DNA of 64,000 nucleotides from Marinomonas atlantica (lineage in GTDB: Bacteria; Pseudomonadota; Gammaproteobacteria; Pseudomonadales; Marinomonadaceae): the NCBI RefSeq assembly GCF_001639725.1, contig NZ_LTAW01000001.1, positions 124,001 to 188,000 on the forward strand. The letters are read 5' to 3'. Each line of letters begins with the position of its first letter. Position 1 is the stretch's first letter. The translations under genes and the position numbers were made by a program. A model generated the notes under the pieces. It did no database searches. It was not told the DNA's origin and worked only from the letters and a program-made list of their open reading frames with translations. This document shows positions 17,239-26,128 of the stretch, one piece after another.

Positions 17239-18765
17239 TTAAACGACGCGTGGGTAGCGAGATTTTGCTTCCAAGTCGTCTAAGTCAATATGGTTACGCA
17301 TGTACATTTCGGTGGCTGGGAAATGTGGCTGATGGTCCCATGCGATGTTCGTTTCGCCTTGGCTTACTGCGCGTACGATTAAGCGACGACGACGCTGGCT
17401 GATTTTGACCGCTTCTGTAATCGCGTCGGAATCCCAGCGTTGCAGGGCTTCATCGCGGAACGCTTTAACGGTCTCAGCGTGAGCTGGGTCGTTAGCCAAA
17501 TTAGTCAGCTCTAGCGGATCTTTCTCTAGATCGTACAGCTGGTCTGGATCGATGCAGCAATGTACGTATTTGTACTGACCGCGACGGATCATAAACAACG
17601 GCGCAATGGCGCCTTCGCCGCAATATTCGCCGATCACTTCGTCGTGTCCGCCCGTTTTGCCTTCCACATGTGGGGTCAATGTACGGCCATCAATCGGCAT
17701 CGCAAACTCGGTGCCTTGGTTGTCTGTCGCCCAGTCCACGAAAGTGGGTAGTAAGTCCATAGTGGAGACGGATTCTTTCACGCGCTTAGGTTCAAAACGA
17801 TTCGGTGCACATACAATCAATGGCACGCGAGCAGAACCTTCGAAGTACGACATTTTGAACCACAGGTCGCGTTCACCCAGCATGTCGCCGTGGTCGCCAG
17901 AGAAAACAATGATGGTATCGTCTTCTAAGCCACACTCTTTCAACGCTTTAAGCACGCGGCCTACTTGGTCATCGACGTAGCTGCAAGCGCCGTAGTAAGC
18001 GTGACGGGCGTTACGAATGTCATCATCGCTGATGTCTTGATCGTAGTAGGCAAATACATCTTGCAGACGACGAGAATGAGGGTCTTGCTCTGCTTCCGGA
18101 ATGCGAACTTTTGGCAGATCGATGTCATCGTGGTCGTAACGATCCCAATACTCTTGTGTAATGGCATAAGGGTCGTGTGGGTGCGTCATGGAGACGGTTA
18201 GACAGAATGGACGGTCTTGTTTACCACGTGCGTAGTCGTATAGATAACGCTCAGCGTGAAACACCACTTCGTCATCAAAGTCGAGTTGGTTACTGCGCAC
18301 ACAGGTGCCAGCATCCGTCACGGAAGCCATGTTGTGGTACCACGTTGGGCGTGTATCTGGGTCGTCCCAATTAGGAAACCAGCCATAGTCTGCAGGGTAG
18401 ATATCGGTGGTTAAACGCTGCTCAAAACCGTGTAGCTGATCTGGACCACAGAAGTGCATCTTACCCGTGAGCGCCGTGTGGTAACCGCGCTCGCGTAAGT
18501 AGTACGGGAACGTTGGAATATCGGCTGGAAAATCGGCCGCATTGTCCCAAGCGCCAATGCGAGTTGGTAATTGGCCTGTCATCAAAACATAGCGAGAAGG
18601 CGCACAAAGCGGGCTATTGGTATAAGCTGAATCAAAGACAACACCACGTTCCGCCAGTGATGCTAAATGTGGAACTTTGGCTGTTTTGCCACCATAAAAT
18701 GGCAGCGCAGAGGCGGCCATTTGGTCGGCCATGATAAATAGTATGTTGGGCTGCTTTTGAGACAT
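17239..18765 (-). CDS. betC: Choline-sulfatase
   Basis: A 508-residue type I sulfatase that hydrolyses choline-O-sulfate to choline and sulfate, feeding glycine betaine synthesis. The sulfatase signature LCAPSRYVLMTG places the cysteine converted to formylglycine at residue 54. Metal-binding residues include the N-terminal D14 and the later SGDHGDMLGERDLW segment. The C-terminal extension with REIAWDHQPHF-like features (NIAWDHQPHFPATEMYMRNH) is typical of choline-sulfatases and distinguishes them from aryl sulfatases. The gene is divergent from a LysR regulator and followed by choX, the standard choline-sulfate layout. No signal peptide is visible, in keeping with cytoplasmic BetC. Confidence 0.93.
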   Translation of the reverse strand: MSQKQPNILFIMADQMAASALPFYGGKTAKVPHLASLAERGVVFDSAYTNSPLCAPSRYVLMTGQLPTRIGAWDNAADFPADIPTFPYYLRERGYHTALTGKMHFCGPDQLHGFEQRLTTDIYPADYGWFPNWDDPDTRPTWYHNMASVTDAGTCVRSNQLDFDDEVVFHAERYLYDYARGKQDRPFCLTVSMTHPHDPYAITQEYWDRYDHDDIDLPKVRIPEAEQDPHSRRLQDVFAYYDQDISDDDIRNARHAYYGACSYVDDQVGRVLKALKECGLEDDTIIVFSGDHGDMLGERDLWFKMSYFEGSARVPLIVCAPNRFEPKRVKESVSTMDLLPTFVDWATDNQGTEFAMPIDGRTLTPHVEGKTGGHDEVIGEYCGEGAIAPLFMIRRGQYKYVHCCIDPDQLYDLEKDPLELTNLANDPAHAETVKAFRDEALQRWDSDAITEAVKISQRRRRLIVRAVSQGETNIAWDHQPHFPATEMYMRNHIDLDDLEAKSRYPRVV

Positions 18766-18854
18766 TTTGCAAAACTCCAGATGACTCTTATAAATAAGTT
18801 TGGTTAATGTTTGTTTCAGCGCTGAATTCCTTATGCGTGCTAGATTGAACGTTA

Positions 18855-18874
18855 TTAGTTATGCTGTAAACTAA
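18855..18874. promoter_or_regulatory. Dyad operator between betC and its LysR regulator
   Basis: TTAGTT-N8-AACTAA is a perfect dyad in the 120-140 bp divergent gap and contains the T-N11-A LysR pattern. It lies about 90 bp upstream of betC and is a likely regulator site. Confidence 0.5.
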
Positions 18875-18906
18875 CCAAAAATTTATGAGTGGGATTAGTT
18901 GAGCTT

Positions 18907-19809
18907 ATGTTATCTGAAAGCGACATGCCGCCTTTACAAATGCTTGTGGTATTTGAATCCTCCGCGCGCCACCTAAGCTTTACGGCCGCCGCCCGTGAAT
19001 TGGGCACTACTCAACCGGCTATTAGCCAGCAAGTGAAGGCATTAGAGCAGTTTCTAAATACGCCACTATTTCGGCGTGTTTATCGTGGGGTTGAGTTGAC
19101 GGATGAAGGTCATATCTTGCTGAAAACGACCCAGTCTAGCTTCAATGAGATCCGCAAAGTGATCAGCTATATCCGCAACAAAAACAAAGCCCCGCGAATC
19201 AATGTCGCGACCGATTTTGCTTTTGCCGCGTATTGGCTAATGCCGCGATTACCGGACTTTCGTCGTCTTTACCCAGACGTAGAAATTCGCTTGCAGACCT
19301 CGCAAAGCAATGCCGATGTGGCGCTGCAAGATATTGATCTGGCGATTCTTTTTAGTGATGGAAGACACAAAGGCTTTGTGGCTAAAAAGCTGTTTGAAGA
19401 GGAAGTGGTCCCGGTGTGTAGCCCGAAGCTGTTAGAAGAGTATGGTCCTTTTAATACGCTTGAGGATCTCACTCGAGCGCCATTGTTGAAGTTGTATGCG
19501 GAACCTGAAGAAAAATGGATGGTATGGGAAAAACTCTTTGAGCAGCACAACATGTTGTGGTCGCCATCACAGACGGTGATGGAGTTCGACAATTACACGT
19601 TGCTTGTACAGGCGGCCATTGCAGGTCAAGGTGTCGCTTTGGGGTGGCGCTCTTTATTGGATGATATGCTTGAATCAGAGCTTTTAGTGTCTTTCACTGA
19701 TTTTACGACCCACTCGTCAAATGGTTATTTCTCGGTCGTCTCACCCTCTAGAGTGGATGGTTCTGTGGTTGAAAAATTTAACGAATGGCTACATCAGCAG
19801 TGCAAATAA
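18907..19809 (+). CDS. LysR-family regulator of choline-sulfate use
   Basis: A 300-residue LysR regulator divergent from betC. The helix-turn-helix lies at about residues 24-43 (TAARELGTTQPAISQQVKAL), and the effector domain runs from about 90 to the end (INVATDFAFAAYWLMPRLPDF). The opening MPPLQMLVVFESSARHLSF and GcvA-like body match the regulator that accompanies betC in many proteobacteria. Start choice is uncertain: ATG 18907 is used here, GTG 18889 would add six residues, and ATG 18925 (MPPLQML) fits family alignments from memory. It probably activates betC-choX in response to choline or choline sulfate. Confidence 0.8.
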   Translation: MLSESDMPPLQMLVVFESSARHLSFTAAARELGTTQPAISQQVKALEQFLNTPLFRRVYRGVELTDEGHILLKTTQSSFNEIRKVISYIRNKNKAPRINVATDFAFAAYWLMPRLPDFRRLYPDVEIRLQTSQSNADVALQDIDLAILFSDGRHKGFVAKKLFEEEVVPVCSPKLLEEYGPFNTLEDLTRAPLLKLYAEPEEKWMVWEKLFEQHNMLWSPSQTVMEFDNYTLLVQAAIAGQGVALGWRSLLDDMLESELLVSFTDFTTHSSNGYFSVVSPSRVDGSVVEKFNEWLHQQCK

Positions 19810-19866
19810 CAGTGCTTTTGTAGGTAGGAATGGTCAAATTGAGCGACAAAGGGTGGATAGCGTCAA

Positions 19867-21282
19867 ATGATCGCAAGTCTGACATTATGCATTGAAGACA
19901 ATGGCACGCCGCGTTACGAGCAGCTGCGTCAGCAGTTGCTTAGTGCCATAGAGCAGGAGCGTCTGAAGGTCGGTGATAAATTGCCATCAAGTCGCGCGTT
20001 GGCCCAAATGTTAGGGGTGTCGCGCAGTGTCGTGATGCAAACCTACGATCAGTTAATATCGGAAGGTTTGCTGTCAAGCCAGCCCAAGCGAGGGGTATTT
20101 GTTGCGCAACGTGAGTGGCTTCACTCTCCTGTTGCGACTGTCGCACCAAAGTCGACGATGCCGAGTTTACAGCGCTTTGACTCAGGTGTGGATGTTAACG
20201 TGTTTCCAAACAAAGCGTGGGCAGCGAGCATGCGAAGAGCATGGTTGAATCCTGATCCACGCTTGCTTAAAGGTGAATATGAAGCGGGTTATCCTCCATT
20301 ACAGCAAGCTATTTGTGACTACTTATATGCCCTGCGTGGACTAGAGTGTAAGCCCGAACAAATCATTTTGGTCGCTGGTAATCATGATGCCGTGTCGCTG
20401 TTGCAGCATGTGTTGTCCGATACGGTGCAAAACTGGTTGTTGGAGAACCCCACGTATCCGCCTTTACGAGCCAGTTTTTCTGCCGCGCAAACACAAGACT
20501 TAGCAATCACAGAACAGGGTGTTCAGCCGCTGCGATTAGCGCAGCCTTGGGCTGCTGTGCTGACGCCGAATCGTCAATATCCATTAGGCGTATGTGCCAG
20601 CTCTGCGACACGCGAAGCGTGGTTTTCGGCATTGTCAGAAGGTCATAATTTTGTCATAGAAGACGACTATGATAATGAGTTTGTGTATCAAGGTCATGTT
20701 GCCAAACCTTGGTTTCAAGCAGCTCAACACCGTCAAGGTATCCGTGAACAGATATTTTACATTGGTAGCTTTTCGAAAGTGCTGTTTCGAGGGCTACGAT
20801 TAGGGTTCATTGTGGCGCCACTGAGTCAGATTCCGCGAGTGTTAAACAGCCAAAAAACGTTGGGACTGTTTGCGTCGCAAACACTGCAGCCGGTTGTGAC
20901 CGACTTTCTCGCCAGTGGTGTTTTTTATCGTCATCTTAACCGCATGAAACGTCATTACCGCAGTAAACGCGACTATTTGCTCGCACTGTTAGAGCAATAT
21001 CTGTCCCCTTGGTTTACGTGGCATAAGCCGACGGGCGGAATGCATGTCGTGATCTCTGTCAAAAAGGCTTTTTCTGACGAAGATTGGTGTCGTGAATTGA
21101 ACCAACATTGTTTAAAAAACGGACTAAGATTGTCGTGGTTGCAAGATCATTACGGAGTAGCCAACGCAGCACCAAAGGGACTGGTGTTAGGTTTTACCGG
21201 CCCAACGGAACTGCAGTTAGACACTTGGATTAAGCAATTGGCGGATGCGTGCCAAACTTTGGCAGCAAATAGGTCAATATAA
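19867..21282 (+). CDS. MocR-type regulator (GntR helix-turn-helix fused to aminotransferase domain)
   Basis: A 471-residue MocR/PdxR-like protein. Residues about 10-75 are a GntR winged helix (LKVGDKLPSSRALAQMLGVS), and residues about 115-465 a fold-type I aminotransferase domain. The PLP lysine is in IGSFSKVLFRGLRLG. Such proteins use PLP or an amino adduct as signal. It follows the choline-sulfate regulator by 57 bp in the same direction. Its target is unknown; the next gene downstream is a small DUF2753-like gene with its own Fur-like site, so PdxR-like self and neighbour control cannot be assumed. Confidence 0.87.
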   Translation: MIASLTLCIEDNGTPRYEQLRQQLLSAIEQERLKVGDKLPSSRALAQMLGVSRSVVMQTYDQLISEGLLSSQPKRGVFVAQREWLHSPVATVAPKSTMPSLQRFDSGVDVNVFPNKAWAASMRRAWLNPDPRLLKGEYEAGYPPLQQAICDYLYALRGLECKPEQIILVAGNHDAVSLLQHVLSDTVQNWLLENPTYPPLRASFSAAQTQDLAITEQGVQPLRLAQPWAAVLTPNRQYPLGVCASSATREAWFSALSEGHNFVIEDDYDNEFVYQGHVAKPWFQAAQHRQGIREQIFYIGSFSKVLFRGLRLGFIVAPLSQIPRVLNSQKTLGLFASQTLQPVVTDFLASGVFYRHLNRMKRHYRSKRDYLLALLEQYLSPWFTWHKPTGGMHVVISVKKAFSDEDWCRELNQHCLKNGLRLSWLQDHYGVANAAPKGLVLGFTGPTELQLDTWIKQLADACQTLAANRSI

Positions 21283-21310
21283 ATATTCGAGAAGCGCGTA
21301 GACTTTTTCA

Positions 21311-21329
21311 AATGATAATTGTTATTATT
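21311..21329. promoter_or_regulatory. Candidate Fur box
   Basis: AATGATAATTGTTATTATT matches 12 of 19 positions of the Fur consensus GATAATGATAATCATTATC. It lies 32-50 bp upstream of the small gene at 21361. Confidence 0.45.
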
Positions 21330-21360
21330 TGCGCGAACTGAATTTCTTGGGAGATATCCA

Positions 21361-21747
21361 ATGGAAAATTGGCAGCAATACATTGTAGCGGGCGATCAAG
21401 CATTTCAGCACTGTGAAAACCATGTAGCGATTAGCTGTTATAAACAAGCCTCTGCCTGTGCGCGCCAGCAGTTAGGCTGTTGGTATGATACGCAAGCGGT
21501 TTTGTCGGCCTTAGTCTCTAGTGATTTAAAAGTTGTGGAAGCGCAATGCCGACTAGAGTGTTTTGAAGAAGCGGTAGAAACCTACTCCTCGTTGAGCTTG
21601 GAATTGCGTAAAATTCAATGCCATGTTGAACCCAGCAATCCAATTTCGGTAGTGATTACTCAAGCGATTAATCGAGTCAAAGAAGAGTTTATTAATCTCA
21701 CCAAGGTGTATGCTTATGACATTTTATCTGCGTCAAGGTGTACGTGA
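21361..21747 (+). CDS. Small TPR-like protein, DUF2753-like
   Basis: A 128-residue soluble protein that starts at the ATG at 21361 (MENWQQYIVAGDQAFQHCEN) with GGGAG eight bases upstream. It has a helical repeat look: GDQAFQHCENHVAISCYKQA resembles one tetratricopeptide unit, and CFEEAVETYSSLSLELR a second helical pair. Seven cysteines are present, unusually many for a cytoplasmic protein of this size. The pattern resembles DUF2753 proteins of Vibrio and related genera, which have no established function. A Fur-like site lies in its promoter, so an iron-linked role is possible but inferred. It stands alone; the 231-bp gap after it (21748-21978) shows only promoter-like AT-rich sequence, such as TATAAT near 21775. 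Confidence 0.6.
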   Translation: MENWQQYIVAGDQAFQHCENHVAISCYKQASACARQQLGCWYDTQAVLSALVSSDLKVVEAQCRLECFEEAVETYSSLSLELRKIQCHVEPSNPISVVITQAINRVKEEFINLTKVYAYDILSASRCT

Positions 21748-21978
21748 TTGTCGCTTAAATAACGTGAAAATCCGATATAATGTATCTAAGTCTGTTAAAT
21801 TAATAGAGCGTTTTTTGAGTCAAATACAGTTTTATAGTCATTAATATTCCTAATTAAACCGCTATCCCAAATGGGATATGACGGGCTTTATGTAAAGGTC
21901 AAATATAGATAGCTACTAATCATCTGCTTAGTGCTGTTGCGTATTTAATTAAAAATCATAAAGCAAATAGGAACTCTC

Positions 21979-23229
21979 ATGAAGACAATAAAAACGTTCA
22001 AAAAAGTCCTCCTCGTTTCCCTTCTTCCATGTGCTCTAGCGTCTACACAGAGCATCGCTGCCAATGTTGTTGACCCTTTAGTAGCAAATGTTGGTCCTGA
22101 ATCAGATGTTCCTGTCGCCGTGCAAACGCTGCGTTGGCACATGTTAGACCGAGACGTTAACTCTCTTTCCTTCCGCTCTATGGATACATTATTTGATACG
22201 CGACAGGTTGGACGGTCAGGCGATATTTCTAAGCTGGTGAAAACCGAACAACCGATGGACTTAACCTATGAGTATAACGGCGAGACGTATAGCGCTGATG
22301 AGTTCCTAGATCGAACCTATACAAACGCATTGTTGGTGATGAAAGACGGTAAAATTGTCTACGAGAACTATCTTAATAATATGCGTCCGGATACTCGACA
22401 CATGGGCTGGTCAATGACCAAATCCATTACGTCGGTGTTAGTGGGCATTGCTCATGAAGAAGGACGCATTGAATCGTTAGATCAGCCGATTACGGATTAC
22501 ATTCCAGAGCTTTCTGACAGTGGTTACGCAGGCGTTACCATTCGCCAAGTCCTAGAGATGACGTCTGGCGTCGATTACGAAGAACGTTATGATTTCGCTA
22601 ATCCGGGCGTTGCAGCTAAAAACCACATATTAGCCTTAGTTAAAAATGTGGCACGCTTTGCGGATGCTTCCACCTCCCTTGAACGTAAGTACGAGCCAGG
22701 CACCGTTTCCGAATATAAAACCATCGATACAGCTGTATTGGGTTGGCTGTTAGAGCGTGTATTAGGTGGTACTAATGTCGCCTCTTATGCGGCTCAAAAA
22801 CTATGGGAACCAATGGGTGCGCAGCAAAACGGTTTCTTTATCATGGATGGAGAGCCAGGAGTAGGCCGTGAATTCACCGGAGCTGGTTTTAACGCTACGT
22901 TGCGTGACTGGGCGCGTTTTGGACAGATGGTGCTAAACGAAGGTGAATTTAATGGTCACCGTATTGTGAGTGCAGATTACATCAAAAAATCGACCAATCC
23001 GGTCTTACCAGAAGATGACAAAATGGGCGGCTATGGATACCAGTGGTGGACCATGCCTAATTCAAATGCCTTCTCAGCGATTGGTCTGCAAGGGCAGTTT
23101 GTATACATCGATCCAGATACCGATACCGTGATTGTGAAATTGAGTTACTTCCCACAAGAAGAGATGTTCGATCTAGAAGAAGAGACGCTTACTTTCTTTG
23201 ATAAAGTCTCTAACTGGCAGACTCACTAA
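21979..23229 (+). CDS. Secreted class C beta-lactamase family serine hydrolase (NylB/6-aminohexanoate hydrolase-like)
   Basis: A 416-residue exported protein with signal peptide MKTIKTFKKVLLVSLLPCALASTQSIAA. The SxxK catalytic motif is SMTKS (WSMTKSITSVLVGIAHEEG), and the second motif tyrosine lies in GVDYEE or EYKTIDTAVLGWLLE. The fold is that of class C beta-lactamases and EstB esterases; the sequence style is closest to 6-aminohexanoate-dimer hydrolases, which are promiscuous esterases and amidases. Substrate is unknown. It is followed at 33 bp by a DUF3237 protein, also exported, with which it likely forms an operon. No reason to call it an antibiotic resistance gene. Confidence 0.78.
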   Translation: MKTIKTFKKVLLVSLLPCALASTQSIAANVVDPLVANVGPESDVPVAVQTLRWHMLDRDVNSLSFRSMDTLFDTRQVGRSGDISKLVKTEQPMDLTYEYNGETYSADEFLDRTYTNALLVMKDGKIVYENYLNNMRPDTRHMGWSMTKSITSVLVGIAHEEGRIESLDQPITDYIPELSDSGYAGVTIRQVLEMTSGVDYEERYDFANPGVAAKNHILALVKNVARFADASTSLERKYEPGTVSEYKTIDTAVLGWLLERVLGGTNVASYAAQKLWEPMGAQQNGFFIMDGEPGVGREFTGAGFNATLRDWARFGQMVLNEGEFNGHRIVSADYIKKSTNPVLPEDDKMGGYGYQWWTMPNSNAFSAIGLQGQFVYIDPDTDTVIVKLSYFPQEEMFDLEEETLTFFDKVSNWQTH

Positions 23230-23262
23230 GGCACCTTTAAGTATCAACAACGGAGGCATACT

Positions 23263-23820
23263 ATGACTATTTCTAAAGTGTTGAGACTGTGGTGTGTGAT
23301 GGCGCTGACAGTAACGGCTTTTAACGCTGCCGCAGAGGTGGTACGTCCTACTTTAGATACGTTACCTAAAGCAGAAACCCCAGAGCTTGAATTGGTGCTT
23401 GAAGGCATCGTTGATTTAGGTGAATGGATTGAAGTGGGTGAAACCGCCAAAGGCTTGCGTGGTATTGCACCCATTACTGGGGGTGAATTCCAAGGCCGTA
23501 ATGGCTTCAAAGCGACAGTAAAACCGGGTGGGGCAGATTGGCAGTTAGCTCGAACGGACGGTGTTTGGGAGATTTTTGCTTTGTACTCCATTACCACTGA
23601 TGACGGTGTCAATATCGTGATTGATAACCGTGGTGTGGCAGTTAATAAGAGTGATGACCCTAAGCTACCTGCTGACGAATGGTATATTGCGACCAATCCA
23701 ACATTCCTTGCGCCCGATGGCAAATACAGTTGGCTTAAACAGTCGCAGTTTGCCGGCACGGTAGTTGCTGCAAAAGATGAAAGCTATGTAATTGTTCGAG
23801 TGTACGAGATCTTGCAATAG
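23263..23820 (+). CDS. Exported DUF3237-family protein
   Basis: A 185-residue protein with signal peptide MTISKVLRLWCVMALTVTAFNAAA. The mature part is a DUF3237 (UPF0311) domain: GLRGIAPITGGEFQGRNGF, VKPGGADWQLARTDGVWEI, YSITTDDGVNIVIDNRGV and YSWLKQSQFAGT are family-like blocks. Members are small beta-barrels of unknown function, often near esterases or ring-hydroxylating genes, and usually lack a signal peptide, so export here is unusual. It lies 33 bp after the secreted hydrolase and before a strong terminator, so the two form a likely two-gene unit. Confidence 0.75.
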   Translation: MTISKVLRLWCVMALTVTAFNAAAEVVRPTLDTLPKAETPELELVLEGIVDLGEWIEVGETAKGLRGIAPITGGEFQGRNGFKATVKPGGADWQLARTDGVWEIFALYSITTDDGVNIVIDNRGVAVNKSDDPKLPADEWYIATNPTFLAPDGKYSWLKQSQFAGTVVAAKDESYVIVRVYEILQ

Positions 23821-23848
23821 CGATTGGGCATACATTTAAGAGCAACCA

Positions 23849-23877
23849 AAAGGCTTCTATTTAGAAGCCTTTTTTTA
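23849..23877 (+). terminator. Terminator of the hydrolase/DUF3237 unit
   Basis: AAAGGCTTCTA pairs with TAGAAGCCTTT across a two-base gap, followed by a T run to 23877. Confidence 0.92.
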
Positions 23878-24076
23878 TAGCTGATGTCTTCATAGAGCGG
23901 ATTTCAAACCGACTTAAAGTGGTGTTTGCAATCATTATTAGAAGAAATTATAAAATGATCTTATTGGTTTTAATGTGTAAGGTATTCTTATAAATATATA
24001 CCTCGGAGTGGGTATTGGTTTCTTAAGTTCATAAGGAATAGTCTAACCGTACGAAGTTTGATCAATCGGGGTGGAT

Positions 24077-25189
24077 ATGCAATACGAAGAAGACAATCAG
24101 CTCTTTGCTGATATATATCGCTGTATCACAGCGCCTTCTCATTGGGTTTCTGTTCTGGATCAAGTAAAAGCCCGTATGAACGTCGCCAGTGTGGCGATAC
24201 AGGTCATCAAAAAACAATACAGTGGAACCGTTGACCTGCAATGGGAAGCACGCGATTCCTTTTCCCTTGAGCATTCAGCATTGCATGACAAGTGGGTGAA
24301 CAATGCGGATAACCCAAGGCTGTTGATAGAAGTAAACCAGCCTCTACAAGTAGTTCGCGATGTTGATGTGTTTAAAGAGGACTGCCCTGTTTTTCGAGGC
24401 TTCCTAAAACGACTGGCTTTAGCTGGGCTTGGCAAAGCCATCATGCTTGATATCGTGCTGCCGAATGATACTTTGCTGTCACTCATTGCTCATCGACATA
24501 GTAACGATGACCAACCTTATGATTCGGATATTGAGCAATTTTTATATGCTTTGGCTCCGCATCTATCGCAAGCTTTAGAAATATCACAAGCTTTCAAAAA
24601 CAATCTCTGTCAGCAGCATTTGTTAGAGAGTATTGTTGACCATATCTCCATGGGACTGTTGCTTATTGATGAAAAAGGCGGCGTTCTCTGGGAAAGCCAA
24701 GCCGCTGAAAAAATGATTCGAAGCAGTGCTGTTATGACACTGCACAATCAACATTTACGCTTTTTAAATACCAGTGTTAACCACTCGTTTCGAGATATCT
24801 TATCTCGTCTCACAGAGCAATCTAGCGGCTTTGAACGTCACATTTTGGTTGTTAGAGAAGAATGCACCAGTGCCTTAGAAATTATGCTGACGCCTTTCCA
24901 TAATAAGGGCGCATTGCCTTATGCATTGGTGTATTTAAAAGACATGCAATCCGCCACGTCAATCGATCCAAAAGAAGTGCAAATACTATTCTCCCTAACC
25001 CCTGCGGAAGCGAACATTGCCGTGGCTTTGGCGGATGGGCTAACGCTGTCCGAGTATGCTGACATTAAGGGTATCTCAATTGGTACGACACGCATTCAGT
25101 TGAAAAGTGTGTTTGCGAAAATGGGCATAAATCGTCAGGCTGAGTTGGTTCGTAAACTGTATTCGTCAGTATCCATCCCAATACAATAG
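24077..25189 (+). CDS. LuxR-family transcriptional regulator with PAS-like N-terminus
   Basis: A 370-residue regulator. The LuxR-type helix-turn-helix is at the C-terminus (LTPAEANIAVALADGLTLSEYADIKGI... followed by TTRIQLKSVFAKMGINRQAEL). A PAS-like segment is around residues 190-300 (VDHISMGLLLIDEKGGVLWES). The N-terminal third has no clear motif. ATG 24077 sits behind GGGG; the upstream GTG at 24071 is less likely. It is a lone gene after the terminator of the secreted hydrolase, which it may regulate. No membrane segment or receiver is seen, so its ligand is probably a small cytoplasmic molecule. The 283-bp gap after it (25190-25472) holds no recognisable feature. Confidence 0.78.
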   Translation: MQYEEDNQLFADIYRCITAPSHWVSVLDQVKARMNVASVAIQVIKKQYSGTVDLQWEARDSFSLEHSALHDKWVNNADNPRLLIEVNQPLQVVRDVDVFKEDCPVFRGFLKRLALAGLGKAIMLDIVLPNDTLLSLIAHRHSNDDQPYDSDIEQFLYALAPHLSQALEISQAFKNNLCQQHLLESIVDHISMGLLLIDEKGGVLWESQAAEKMIRSSAVMTLHNQHLRFLNTSVNHSFRDILSRLTEQSSGFERHILVVREECTSALEIMLTPFHNKGALPYALVYLKDMQSATSIDPKEVQILFSLTPAEANIAVALADGLTLSEYADIKGISIGTTRIQLKSVFAKMGINRQAELVRKLYSSVSIPIQ

Positions 25190-25472
25190 CCGTCCATTTG
25201 AAATAGACAGTGGTATTCAGGTGCATAGTATTGCTGCTGATCCAAGTCTTTAGGCTTGTGATACGACTTTAAGACGCCATTCCCCTGTTTAGTTGTTGGC
25301 TAAACGAATATCTAGCCCTGTTAATCAGCAGGCAGCTGCACTTTCTCCGACATTAAGAGGACAGGCCAGTAAACGACCACATTTGATATAAATCTGGCGT
25401 ATATTGTCCGTCTGTTTGAAAGTGAACTCGGTAGAATCGGGTTTACGATGTTAATGGGAGTTAGGAGGGCAC

Positions 25473-26069
25473 ATGGAATTCAATATAAAGCTTATTTTTA
25501 GTGTTATTGCCATTGCTTTGGCTTTGGTTGGCTTTGTGCCTTACATTGCTTTGATCATTCGGGGAAAGGTAAAGCCTCACGTGTTTTCATGGGTGATTTG
25601 GGGCATTACTACGACGGTTATTTTCTTTGCCCAGTTGGAAGCCGAGGGCGGTGTTGGTGCTTGGCCGATAGGGCTGTCAGGCTTTGTCACTATTTTGATT
25701 GCGATCTTAGCCTACTTAAAGCGAGGCGATGCAACGATCACACGAATGGATTGGGGTTTCTTAATTGCAGCCTTTGCCTCCTTGCCATTGTGGTACCTTA
25801 CTAATGATCCATTATGGACGGTCGTTATTCTGACAACCATTGATATGATTGGGTTTGGTCCAACCTTCCGCAAAGCTTACCACCGACCTTTTGAAGACAG
25901 TCGAGTGTTTTTCATCATTATGATCTTACGGAACGTGTGTTCTGTCATTGCTCTTGAGGCGTACTCTGTGACGACAGTCCTGTTTCCGTTCTGCTTAGCA
26001 GTTGGTTTCTTGATTCTATTAATTATCTTGCAATATCGCCGTATTGCTCTGACACAGCAAGCCGCTTAA
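25473..26069 (+). CDS. Integral membrane protein of unknown function (PQ-loop/SemiSWEET-like look)
   Basis: A 198-residue protein with about six or seven hydrophobic segments (near residues 8-27, 38-54, 62-82, 92-105, 115-133, 148-165, 168-188). GFVPYIALIIRGKVKPHVFSWVIWG near the N-terminus has the proline and helix-turn pattern seen in PQ-loop proteins such as SemiSWEET sugar carriers, and a similar pattern appears in TTIDMIGFGPTFRKAYHRPFED. This is resemblance only. AGGAGG precedes the ATG. It stands alone, with the CitB-type regulator convergent downstream. Confidence 0.55.
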   Translation: MEFNIKLIFSVIAIALALVGFVPYIALIIRGKVKPHVFSWVIWGITTTVIFFAQLEAEGGVGAWPIGLSGFVTILIAILAYLKRGDATITRMDWGFLIAAFASLPLWYLTNDPLWTVVILTTIDMIGFGPTFRKAYHRPFEDSRVFFIIMILRNVCSVIALEAYSVTTVLFPFCLAVGFLILLIILQYRRIALTQQAA

Positions 26070-26128
26070 ACCTAAAAGCAGGCCTATCATACGACGGTGT
26101 TGTTCGCTTTACGCTTAGGCGCTCAGTG

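Noticed and set aside
21979-23229. The serine hydrolase as a clinical beta-lactamase
   Set aside because: The sequence resembles NylB/EstB-type hydrolases, and no resistance context is present.
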